Shown here piece after piece: positions 32,975-40,067 of a stretch of DNA of 40,067 nt. Source of the DNA: CAYJEO01 sp044432805 (lineage in GTDB: Bacteria; Bacillota_I; Bacilli_A; RF39; UBA660). Where the stretch lies: assembly GCA_044432805.1 (NCBI GenBank), contig JAWXUI010000010.1:1-40067 (forward strand). Direction: 5' to 3'. A program made the translations under genes and the position numbers. The number at the start of each line of letters is the position of its first letter. Position 1 is the first letter of the stretch. The notes beneath the pieces were generated by a model that ran no database searches, was not told where the DNA came from, and saw only the letters and a list, made by a program, of their open reading frames with translations.

Positions 32975-34396
32975 ATGCAACCAGACGTTAATTTAACTCA
33001 AGAAGAAAAAGAAACGTTTACAATAATCAAAACAGATGAAGGGGAAGAAAACGGGCAAGATAAATGTCCGAAATGCGGAGCTACAGATATATCTGCTAAT
33101 CCTAAAACTGGGAAGTTAAGATGTAATTTTTGTCGTTGTGAGTTTGAACCGGAAAAAGTAGAATCAACTGATATAAGTGAATTAAGTGGGATTAATTTAG
33201 GATCTGGAACTCAAGATATTGCTGCAGATTCTGAATCTATGGTTACCCTAAAGTGTGAGAGCTGTGGAGCGGAAGTTGTAATTGATACAAATGAAGCTAT
33301 GCAATCTCGTTGTCACTGGTGTAGAAATACGCTTTCACTAAATTCTCAAATACCAAATGGAAGTGTACCAGATATGGTTTTACCATTTTCATTACCTAAA
33401 GATGATGCTAGAACAATAATAGAAAAATTTGTAAAAGCTAGAAGCTTTTATGCACATCCTGCTTTTAAAGCTGAATTTACTACAGAAAACATAATGGGAG
33501 TATATTTTCCATATATGATTGTTGATGTAAATGCACACAGTACTTTAAAGGGTGAAGGAGAACATCAAACAAGACGTTATTCAGTAAAACGTGGTGATCA
33601 TTCTACTACTTACTATGATGCTAATGTTTATCATGTTGAAAGAGATTTTGACGTGATGATTGATGATTTAACAATTGAATCTAATTCTGATAAATTAAAC
33701 AAAACATCAGAAGAAAAGACGACTAACATTATAAATGCTATTATGCCGTTTGACACAGAAAATGCCGTTAAATGGAATGCTAATTATTTAAAAGGTTACT
33801 CTTCTGAAAAAAGAGATGTTAATGTAGAAGGTTTATCAGATATTCTATGCGAACAATCAAAAGACGTTGCTAGATTTTCAGCTAATAAGACTCTAAATCA
33901 TTATGATAGAGGGGTTAAATGGGATTACGAAAATTTAGAAATAAAAGGTCAAAGATGGCATGCTATATATTTACCAGTTTGGTTATATAGTTACCAAGAA
34001 GTAAAGGGAACAAAAAAATTACTTCATTATGTTTCAGTAAATGCTAGAACTAAAGAAGTAATGGGAAGTGTACCAATTTACCAATCAAAATTAATAGCTT
34101 GTTCAATATTAGTTGAAATATGTGCATTTTTTGCAATGTTCTTTGTTGACTTTGATTATAGTTTCTTATTCTTAATAGCTGGATTTGTATATTATTTTGC
34201 AATTTATAACAAATACAGAAATAAAGAAGCAAGACATTTACATGAAACAGAAACAAAAAATACAGTAACAAACATGCAAAATGTAGATAATTATATAAGA
34301 GAAAGAAAAAGAATGAGTAATTCAATGATGATTGGAGCTAACAATAAATCTGTAAAAGGTGATAAAGTTGGTTTAAAAGTAATAAAAAAAGATTAA
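32975..34396 (+). CDS. TFIIB-type zinc-ribbon membrane protein (YdjG-like)
   Basis: A 473-residue protein with two N-terminal zinc ribbons (CPKCGAT...CNFC at about 31-53 and CESCGAE...CHWC), a long soluble domain of about 250 residues including LPVWLYSYQE, two closely spaced membrane helices near 370-412 (LIACSILVEICAFFAMFFV, YSFLFLIAGFVYYFA), and a basic C-terminal tail. This matches the zinc-ribbon membrane proteins linked to SPFH genes (B. subtilis YdjG, which anchors PspA to the membrane). It starts 1 bp after the SPFH stop, with translation probably coupled. No pspA gene is adjacent. Confidence 0.8.
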   Translation: MQPDVNLTQEEKETFTIIKTDEGEENGQDKCPKCGATDISANPKTGKLRCNFCRCEFEPEKVESTDISELSGINLGSGTQDIAADSESMVTLKCESCGAEVVIDTNEAMQSRCHWCRNTLSLNSQIPNGSVPDMVLPFSLPKDDARTIIEKFVKARSFYAHPAFKAEFTTENIMGVYFPYMIVDVNAHSTLKGEGEHQTRRYSVKRGDHSTTYYDANVYHVERDFDVMIDDLTIESNSDKLNKTSEEKTTNIINAIMPFDTENAVKWNANYLKGYSSEKRDVNVEGLSDILCEQSKDVARFSANKTLNHYDRGVKWDYENLEIKGQRWHAIYLPVWLYSYQEVKGTKKLLHYVSVNARTKEVMGSVPIYQSKLIACSILVEICAFFAMFFVDFDYSFLFLIAGFVYYFAIYNKYRNKEARHLHETETKNTVTNMQNVDNYIRERKRMSNSMMIGANNKSVKGDKVGLKVIKKD

Positions 34397-34402
34397 TGTA
34401 AG

Positions 34403-34427
34403 AGCCAACGTTTGTTGGCTTTTATTA
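34403..34427 (+). terminator. Terminator between the two zinc-ribbon genes
   Basis: A perfect 7-bp stem AGCCAAC/GTTGGCT (34403-34409, 34414-34420) with a 4-nt loop and TTTTATT. It lies within the apparent operon, so the last gene may be expressed at a lower level. Confidence 0.8.
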
Positions 34428-34441
34428 TAAGGAGTGGTCAT

Positions 34442-35017
34442 ATGAAAAAGAATTTTGGATTAGAAATTTTATCTAGTTTAATTGTTATTTTAGGGATGCT
34501 TTACTTTATTCCTTTTTTAGGTGTTTGTTTAGTTATACTTAGATTTATAATGTATAAGAGAAAAAGAAAGTCAACGTGTTATTTTATTTTAATCTTTGCT
34601 TTATTACTTTTAATACCAAATTTATTAAAAATAATTTTTAATATAATTAATTTTAATGATGTCGCTATTCTAAATGATATAATAAATTCTACTTATTACA
34701 ATAACGAAATAATTAGTTATAGCAAATTATTAATAATTATAAGTGTTTTATTTATTATTATAAATTATATTGGTCAAAGAATAAGTAATAATGTTTCTAA
34801 CACTATTAAAAGCCATATAAGTGATAGTATAAAAAGGGATGCTCAAATATCTGAAAAAAACGATTTAAAAATAAAAGAAAAACAAGAAAAAGCTAAAGTA
34901 TCAAAATATGTAAAATGTCCAAATTGTGGAAGTGATAATATAATAACTTCTAAATATCAAAAATGTGAATTTTGTAGAAGTGAGTTAATTAATGATACAT
35001 ACAACGAAAAAGTATGA
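34442..35017 (+). CDS. Membrane protein with C-terminal zinc ribbon (YdjH-position)
   Basis: A 191-residue protein with about three membrane helices (residues about 7-37, 45-64 and 94-115), a charged coiled segment (SEKNDLKIKEKQEKAKVSKY) and a C-terminal zinc ribbon CPNCGSDN...CEFCRSE. It follows the YdjG-like gene after a terminator hairpin. In B. subtilis YdjH is the small membrane partner between YdjG and YdjI, and this gene may be its counterpart, although the sequence link is not clear. ATG 34442 is chosen for its AAGGAG spacing, and the frame open from 34412 has no such site. Confidence 0.7.
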   Translation: MKKNFGLEILSSLIVILGMLYFIPFLGVCLVILRFIMYKRKRKSTCYFILIFALLLLIPNLLKIIFNIINFNDVAILNDIINSTYYNNEIISYSKLLIIISVLFIIINYIGQRISNNVSNTIKSHISDSIKRDAQISEKNDLKIKEKQEKAKVSKYVKCPNCGSDNIITSKYQKCEFCRSELINDTYNEKV

Positions 35018-35107
35018 TAAAAATAATTATTTTGATGAAAAAAAGTATTAATGATTAAAAATTAATTGAAAATATCATATACTATTTTACACAATCAACA
35101 TAACATA

Positions 35108-35136
35108 TTGATTTATTTTAAAATATAATATATAAT
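35108..35136 (+). promoter_or_regulatory. Promoter of the serS T-box transcript
   Basis: TTGATT (35108-35113), a 17-bp spacer and TATAAT (35131-35136), placing transcription start about 10 bp before the T-box stem I. The rest of 35018-35107 shows nothing recognisable. Confidence 0.7.
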
Positions 35137-35152
35137 TAATTTAACTTTAAAA

Positions 35153-35340
35153 CAAAGACGGAGAATATTAGAAATTAAATTTTAGTAAAGAAAGTTCGTG
35201 GTTGATGAAAACGAAACTAAAAAAATTTTGAATCTACTCTTGAGTGAAATGTAAACATTTCCGGTGAAAGCCGTTATTTAAATTAAGACTATTATAGGAT
35301 GGCACCGCATTATATATGCTCCTAGAATTAGTCTTTTTTT
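35153..35340 (+). ncRNA. T-box riboswitch (serine, UCU specifier)
   Basis: The leader senses uncharged tRNA-Ser and controls serS by antitermination. Stem I contains AGTA (35184-35187) opposite GAA (35230-35232), the two sides of the S-turn, and GAA is followed by TCT (35233-35235), a serine specifier codon. The conserved T-box AGGATGGCACCGC is at 35296-35308. The terminator pairs AAGACTA (35285-35291) with TAGTCTT (35329-35335) before a T run. The T-box bases overlap the ascending arm, as needed for mutually exclusive folds. The specifier choice is inferred from position. Confidence 0.93.
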
Positions 35341-35362
35341 GTTTTAATAGAAAAGAGGATAT

Positions 35363-36649
35363 ATGATAGACATAAAATTAATAAGAGAAAACAAAGAATT
35401 AGTAAAAGAAAATATTAAAAAGAAATTTCAATTAGAAAAACTAGCGTTAGTGGATTCTATTTATGAATTAGATTTAGAATATCGAAAATACAAAGAAGAA
35501 GGCGATAAAACAAGAGCTTTAAAAAATGAAAAAAGTGCTTTGATCGGTTCTTTAATGCGTGAAAAAAAGATAGATGAAGCTAATGAAATAAAAAAAGAAA
35601 TAGCTAGTTATAATGATTTAATTGCTTCTTTAGAAGAAAAAGAATTAAAACTAGAAAAAGACATTAGAGAAAAAATGTTAGTAATTCCTAATATTATAGA
35701 TGATTCCGTACCAATTGGTAAGAATGATGAAGAAAATAAAGAAATTGAAAAATATGGAGAACCAGTCGTACCAAACTATGAAATTCCATATCACGCTGAT
35801 ATATGTGATGCGTTTATGGGAATTGATAAAGATGCATCTGCAAGAACAAGTGGAAATGGTTTTTATTACTTAATGGGTAATATAGCAAGACTACACTCAG
35901 CAATGCTTTCTTATGCAAGAGACTTTATGATTGATAAAGGTTTTGATTATTGCATACCACCATTTATGATTAGAAGTGATGTCGTTACAGGTGTTATGTC
36001 TTTTGCAGAAATGGATGCAATGATGTATAAAATAGAAAACGAAGATTTATATTTAATAGGTACATCAGAACACTCAATGATTGGTAAATTTAAAGACCAA
36101 ATAGTAAAAGAATCAACATTACCAATTGCCCTTACTTCATATTCTCCTTGTTTTAGAAAAGAAGTTGGAGCACATGGTATAGAAGAAAGAGGACTATACA
36201 GAGTTCACCAATTTGAAAAACAAGAAATGGTAGTCATCTGTGATCCAAGTGAATCTATGCAATGGTATGAAAAAATGTGGACGTACACAGTTGAATTTTT
36301 CAAAAGTTTAGATATACCAGTAAGAACATTAGAATGTTGTTCTGGCGATTTAGCCGATTTAAAAGTAAAATCATGTGATGTTGAAGCTTGGTCTCCAAGA
36401 CAACAAATATATTTTGAAGTTGGTTCATGTTCAACACTAGGAGATGCCCAAGCAAGAAGATTAGGTATTCGTATAAAAGGTGAAAATAAAACACAATACG
36501 CTCATACTTTAAATAATACTGTTTTAGCAACTCCAAGAGGATTAATTGCATTTATTGAAAACAATTATCAAGAAGATGGAAGTATACTAATTCCAAAAGC
36601 CCTACAACCTTATATGGGTGGATTAGATAAAATAGAACCTAAAAAATAA
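35363..36649 (+). CDS. serS: Seryl-tRNA synthetase
   Basis: The 428-residue class II synthetase has an N-terminal coiled-coil arm (about 25-105) that binds the long variable arm of tRNA-Ser. Motif 1 lies around RLHSAMLSYARDFMIDKGF, motif 2 at CFRKEVGAHGIEERGLYRVHQFEKQE, and motif 3 at LNNTVLATPRGLIAFIENNYQ. Length is typical. It starts after AGAGGATAT and is controlled by the upstream T-box with a serine specifier. Confidence 0.97.
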   Translation: MIDIKLIRENKELVKENIKKKFQLEKLALVDSIYELDLEYRKYKEEGDKTRALKNEKSALIGSLMREKKIDEANEIKKEIASYNDLIASLEEKELKLEKDIREKMLVIPNIIDDSVPIGKNDEENKEIEKYGEPVVPNYEIPYHADICDAFMGIDKDASARTSGNGFYYLMGNIARLHSAMLSYARDFMIDKGFDYCIPPFMIRSDVVTGVMSFAEMDAMMYKIENEDLYLIGTSEHSMIGKFKDQIVKESTLPIALTSYSPCFRKEVGAHGIEERGLYRVHQFEKQEMVVICDPSESMQWYEKMWTYTVEFFKSLDIPVRTLECCSGDLADLKVKSCDVEAWSPRQQIYFEVGSCSTLGDAQARRLGIRIKGENKTQYAHTLNNTVLATPRGLIAFIENNYQEDGSILIPKALQPYMGGLDKIEPKK

Positions 36650-36658
36650 ATGAAAAAG

Positions 36659-36680
36659 CAGAAAAATTATTTTCTGTTTT
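36659..36680 (+). terminator. serS terminator
   Basis: CAGAAAA/TTTTCTG (36659-36665, 36670-36676) with a 4-nt loop and TTTT. Confidence 0.8.
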
Positions 36681-36708
36681 TACTTTGTAATTTAAAAAAT
36701 GTATATAT

Positions 36709-36737
36709 TTGTCTAAATAACATATATTTGTTATAAT
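36709..36737 (+). promoter_or_regulatory. Promoter of murD
   Basis: TTGTCT (36709-36714), a 17-bp spacer and TATAAT (36732-36737). Confidence 0.75.
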
Positions 36738-36756
36738 TATAGAGGAGATGGTAAAT

Positions 36757-38088
36757 ATGTTTAATGACAAAAAAATATTTATATTTGGAATGGCTAGAAG
36801 TGGTTATGAAGCCGCTAAAGTATTAGCTACTAAAAATTGTGATATAACTATAAATGATGCAAAAGAACAAAAAAAAGAACATGTCGAAGAATTAGAAAAA
36901 CTTGGAGTTAAAGTTATAATTGGAAAAGACCCATTAGAGTTATTAGATGATAGCTTTGATTTTGTAATAAAAAATCCAGGAATTAGATTAGATCATCCAC
37001 TTCTTTTGAAAGCAAAAGAATTAAATATAACAATTACTAATGAAGTTGAAGTTGCGTACCAATACTTAAAAAATGTAAAGATAGTTGCAATAACAGGATC
37101 GAATGGTAAAACAACAACAACAACATTGACATATAATATGTTAAAAAATGCAGGATTGAATGTGCATTTAGGTGGAAATATTGGTCTTCCTGTATGCGCA
37201 TTAGTAAAAGAAGCAGAAGAAAACGATATATTGGTATTAGAAATTTCTGGACACCAATTACATGATGTTATTGATTTTAAAACAGATATTTCAATTATGA
37301 CTAATTTAAGTGAAGTTCATATTGATCATTTTAAAACTTATGAATTTTATAAAGAAAACAAAACAAAAGTATTTAAAGACCATAATGAAAATTCAATTGC
37401 AATCATTAATAAAGAAAATGAAGATGTATTAAAACAAACAAAAGATATAAAATCTAAAAAAATATATTTTTCTTCTAAAAATGAAGCGGATATATATTTA
37501 AAAGATGGATATATTTATTATAATGAAAACGTTGTAAAATTAGATGATATTTTATTAAAAGGAAATCATAATTATGAAAACATTATGTGTGCTATTGCCG
37601 TAGCTAAAGAATTTGGAGTAGAAAATGATGTAATTATTGAATACTTAAAAAACTTTGGTGGTGTTGCGCATCGTCTAGAATATGTAAACACTGTAAATGG
37701 AGTTAAATATTATAATGATTCTAAAGCAACAAATGTATTAAGTACTAAAATTGCCTTAAGAGCGTTTAATGACCCAACTATATTAATTTTAGGTGGTCTT
37801 GATCGTGGTCATTTCTTTGATGATCTAAGTGAAGATTTAGCAAACACAAAATATATTTTAGGATACGGAGAAACTAAACAAAAAGTAATGGATTTTGCTA
37901 ATAAAAATAATATAGAATGTCAAATAACAAATAATTTAATTGAAACAATAAATATAGCATATGAAAAAGCAGAAAAAGGTGATGTTGTTTTATTATCGCC
38001 ATCATGTGCATCTTGGGATCAATATGATAAATTTGAAGATCGTGGAGATGAATTTAAAAATACAGTAAATTCATTAGAAAAGAAATAA
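36757..38088 (+). CDS. murD: UDP-N-acetylmuramoylalanine--D-glutamate ligase
   Basis: MurD adds D-glutamate to UDP-MurNAc-L-Ala in cytosolic peptidoglycan precursor synthesis. The 443-residue product has a Rossmann-like N-terminal domain (IFIFGMARSGYEAAK), the ATP loop AITGSNGKTTTT (about 111-122), and the C-terminal domain with HRLEYVNTVNGVKYYNDSKAT and LSPSCASWDQYDKFEDRG. The central motif reads EISGHQL where most MurD have E-S-S-F-Q-L. ATG 36757 is preferred, because the ATG at 36748 directly abuts AGAGGAG. It stands alone here and is not in a mur/division cluster. Confidence 0.95.
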   Translation: MFNDKKIFIFGMARSGYEAAKVLATKNCDITINDAKEQKKEHVEELEKLGVKVIIGKDPLELLDDSFDFVIKNPGIRLDHPLLLKAKELNITITNEVEVAYQYLKNVKIVAITGSNGKTTTTTLTYNMLKNAGLNVHLGGNIGLPVCALVKEAEENDILVLEISGHQLHDVIDFKTDISIMTNLSEVHIDHFKTYEFYKENKTKVFKDHNENSIAIINKENEDVLKQTKDIKSKKIYFSSKNEADIYLKDGYIYYNENVVKLDDILLKGNHNYENIMCAIAVAKEFGVENDVIIEYLKNFGGVAHRLEYVNTVNGVKYYNDSKATNVLSTKIALRAFNDPTILILGGLDRGHFFDDLSEDLANTKYILGYGETKQKVMDFANKNNIECQITNNLIETINIAYEKAEKGDVVLLSPSCASWDQYDKFEDRGDEFKNTVNSLEKK

Positions 38089-38102
38089 AATTTCTTTTTT
38101 TT
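38078..38102 (+). terminator. murD terminator
   Basis: AAAAGAAAT/ATTTCTTTT (38078-38086, 38090-38098) with a 3-nt loop and a T run. The ascending arm is in the last murD codons. mutM follows within 30 bp, so read-through may supply it. Confidence 0.75.
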
Positions 38103-38116
38103 ATAAGGAGGAAAAA

Positions 38117-38935
38117 ATGCCAGAATTACCAGAAGTAGAAACAGTAAGAAACACATTAAAAAAACATGTTTTAAACAATATAATAAAAGAATGTATTATT
38201 ACTTATGACAAAATAATAGAAAATATAGAAACTGACGAATTTGCAGAAAAAGTAGTAAATCAAAAAATAAACGATATAAAAAGATTAGGTAAATGGTTAT
38301 TATTTGAATTAGATGATTATTATTTATTAAGTCATCTTCGTATGGAAGGTAAATATTTTATAAGAGAAAATGATTATGATGATTTAAATCATGTACATGT
38401 TGTTTTTGTTTTAGATAATAAAAAATTACTATATCAAGATACCCGTAAATTCGGAAAAATGCATTTAATAAAAAAAGAAGACCTTTTTAAAGAAAAACCA
38501 ATAAAAGACTTAGGATACGAACCTTGGGATAGTGAATTAACTTCTAAATATTTAAAAGAAAAATATAAGAAAAAAAATATTCCTATAAAAACGGTTTTAT
38601 TAGATCAAAGTATAATAACGGGAATTGGTAATATATATGCTGATGAAATATTATTCTTATGTCAAATAAGTCCGTTAAGAAAAGCAAGCGAATTAACAAA
38701 AAAAGATTTAAATAATATAATTTCATTTACAAGAAAAGTATTAGAAAAAGCAATAAAAGAAGGTGGAACTACAATAAGAACTTATTCAAGTGATGGAGTT
38801 CATGGAAGATTCCAACAAAGTTTATATGTTCATAATAAATTAGGAAGAAAATGTTTACTTTGCTCATCTCCTATAGAAAAAACAAGAGTAGGTGGAAGAG
38901 GAACTTATTATTGTCCAAAATGTCAAAAAAGATAA
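38117..38935 (+). CDS. mutM: Formamidopyrimidine-DNA glycosylase (Fpg)
   Basis: Fpg removes 8-oxoguanine and formamidopyrimidines and nicks the abasic site. The 272-residue product begins MPELPEVETVRN (Pro2 nucleophile, Glu3), has KRLGKWLLFEL (the conserved lysine near 57), the H2TH region LLDQSIITGIGNIYADEIL, and a C-terminal zinc finger CLLC...CPKCQ. It starts after AAGGAGGAAAAA. Its TAA at 38933-38935 directly abuts the TAA of the convergent tmcAL gene. Together with nfo and polA it covers base excision repair in this window. Confidence 0.96.
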   Translation: MPELPEVETVRNTLKKHVLNNIIKECIITYDKIIENIETDEFAEKVVNQKINDIKRLGKWLLFELDDYYLLSHLRMEGKYFIRENDYDDLNHVHVVFVLDNKKLLYQDTRKFGKMHLIKKEDLFKEKPIKDLGYEPWDSELTSKYLKEKYKKKNIPIKTVLLDQSIITGIGNIYADEILFLCQISPLRKASELTKKDLNNIISFTRKVLEKAIKEGGTTIRTYSSDGVHGRFQQSLYVHNKLGRKCLLCSSPIEKTRVGGRGTYYCPKCQKR

Positions 38936-40057
38936 TTATTTTACAATTACTTTAGTTGTTTCTAAAGGTGTAAAATTCTTATCTTTTTTTAATAAATTAT
39001 AAATATCAGAAACTCTTCTTTCTAAAGATAAATATTTATCATTTTGTTTAGTATATTTAACAATTAATTCAACAGTTAAATCTTTTTTTATGCTATTTAA
39101 ATAATTTTTCCCAGTTTCATTAAATCCTAACACTCTAATATAATCATAACTATTATATAGTTTTGCCTCTTCTTTAGTGTAGTTTACTAATATCATTAAT
39201 AAACTTCTTTTTACTCTATTATAAGTGTATTGTTTAGTTTTAACAGCTAAAATCAATTCTTCTAAAGTACAACATTTTGAAATGTATTTTTTAATTCTAT
39301 AACTTAGGGTTTTATCAATATTATGGAACTTTAATAAATCATTATTTATAATTTGATATTTTAAATATAAAAAATAGTCATCTATAAAAAGATTGTTAAT
39401 ACAATTTATTACTTCAAAAGGCACTAAATTAGATATATCTTCTTTGTTAATTAATTTATTTCTAATACTTGTCGCGCTTGCAATATCATTATCTTCAACT
39501 AAAGAATGAAAGTCATTCGTACGTTTGATGCAAAAAGGTGTGATATTAGTTTTTTGTAAAATAGATTCTCTAATATAACTTACACCTAATATATCATTTG
39601 GACTTTCTATTTTTATATCACAGATGTCTTTTAAAGCAAGAGAAGATGAAATAGGAAAACTTATTCCATCTTTAATATATTTATTTACTAAGTCATCATA
39701 TTCTTTACTTAATTGTGTATTCGCACATTTGATTAATGATTTAATATCATTAGATTCACTTCCAAAAACTATTTTATCAACATTTAAATGTTTTAAAATT
39801 CTAATAGAATATTTACTAAAAGTATCTGCACTTTGAGTAGCGAAACAAAAAGGAAGTTCAATAACTAAATCAACGCCATAAGTAAGCGCTAGGGAAGTTT
39901 TATCCCACTTGTTAATTAAGCTAATATCTCCTCTTTGAGTAAAATTACCACTCATTACTAATACGATAGGTTCATTAAACTGTTTTTTTACTTCATTTAA
40001 ATGATGTAAATGTCCATTATGAAATGGATTATATTCACATATTATACCAACTGCCAT
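38936..40057 (-). CDS. tmcAL: tRNA(Met) cytidine acetate ligase (TmcAL)
   Basis: TmcAL activates acetate with ATP and acetylates the wobble cytidine of elongator tRNA-Met. The 373-residue product begins MAVGIICEYNPFHNGHLHHL with the nucleotidyltransferase H-x-G-H motif (H13-x-x-H16), then VMSGNFTQRGD, WDKTSLALTYGVDLVIELP, the signature of this family (formerly YlbM/DUF795). Start ATG is the complement of 40055-40057. The in-frame GTG at the very edge is part of the GGTGAT ribosome-binding site at 40062-40067. The gene is therefore complete in the window. It converges on mutM with no gap and no obvious terminator between them. Confidence 0.93.
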   Translation of the reverse strand: MAVGIICEYNPFHNGHLHHLNEVKKQFNEPIVLVMSGNFTQRGDISLINKWDKTSLALTYGVDLVIELPFCFATQSADTFSKYSIRILKHLNVDKIVFGSESNDIKSLIKCANTQLSKEYDDLVNKYIKDGISFPISSSLALKDICDIKIESPNDILGVSYIRESILQKTNITPFCIKRTNDFHSLVEDNDIASATSIRNKLINKEDISNLVPFEVINCINNLFIDDYFLYLKYQIINNDLLKFHNIDKTLSYRIKKYISKCCTLEELILAVKTKQYTYNRVKRSLLMILVNYTKEEAKLYNSYDYIRVLGFNETGKNYLNSIKKDLTVELIVKYTKQNDKYLSLERRVSDIYNLLKKDKNFTPLETTKVIVK

Positions 40058-40067
40058 AGTTATCACC

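Noticed and set aside
1..40067. Mycoplasma-type code (TGA as tryptophan)
   Set aside because: spoIIP and thyX end at TGA with proper following gene starts, and tryptophan is encoded by TGG in core enzymes.
1..40067. tRNA, rRNA, tmRNA or CRISPR loci
   Set aside because: None could be recognised in any intergenic space. The only structured RNA supported is the serS T-box.

Overview
The window is a gene-dense, very AT-rich bacterial chromosome segment. Content and layout point to a low-GC, spore-forming Firmicute. It carries gpr, spoIIP and a SpoIIID-type regulator, an hrcA-grpE-dnaK-dnaJ operon with CIRCE operators, a T-box before serS, and a YdjG/YdjI-like membrane-stress cluster. TGA is used as a stop (spoIIP, thyX), so the mycoplasma code does not apply. 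An uncultured, reduced-genome member of the Bacilli (Erysipelotrichia/RF39-like) would fit, but that placement is inference.

Layout. 1-1602: end of gpr, spoIIP and a small membrane protein in the position of B. subtilis yqxA. 1702-3207: an unrecognised 501-residue protein. 3320-4449: nfo, convergent with a small DUF2624/YqfT-like gene. 4515-6407: a class B penicillin-binding protein. 6487-7746 (minus): a membrane-anchored surface protein with an FGE/C-type-lectin-like domain. 8036-10531: rpmG, efp, proS. 10584-12631: a decayed glycine-rich prepilin-like gene and a prepilin fused to the same FGE-like domain. 12746-18164: lepA, a double-HTH SpoIIID-like gene, hemW, an HD hydrolase, thyX and tmk. 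18210-18728 (minus): UPF0316. 18899-25297: the HrcA heat-shock operon, with pepF lying between dnaK and dnaJ. 25408-25782: a small prepilin. 25868-31554: polA and a SWIM/SNF2 helicase. 31687-35017: an SPFH/zinc-ribbon membrane cluster. 35153-40057: T-box serS, murD, mutM and, convergent, tmcAL. Most genes are housekeeping genes for translation, DNA repair, cell wall, dTMP supply and protein folding.

The most interesting signal is structural. At three places a surface or prepilin gene sits directly behind a housekeeping gene (pbp, proS, dnaJ), and a second copy of the 3' end of that gene, or of its terminator, lies on the far side of the insert, just before the next core gene. The pbp copy is 54 nt with 47 identities, including a 29-nt perfect block. 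The proS copy encodes a recognisable ProS C-terminus. The dnaJ copy is a 26-nt perfect copy of the stop and terminator. This suggests a recurrent way of docking surface genes behind core genes while keeping each terminator and next promoter intact. No integrase or transposase is visible. Several start codons were moved from the longest reading frame to an internal ATG placed correctly after a GGTGAT- or GGAG-type ribosome-binding site.
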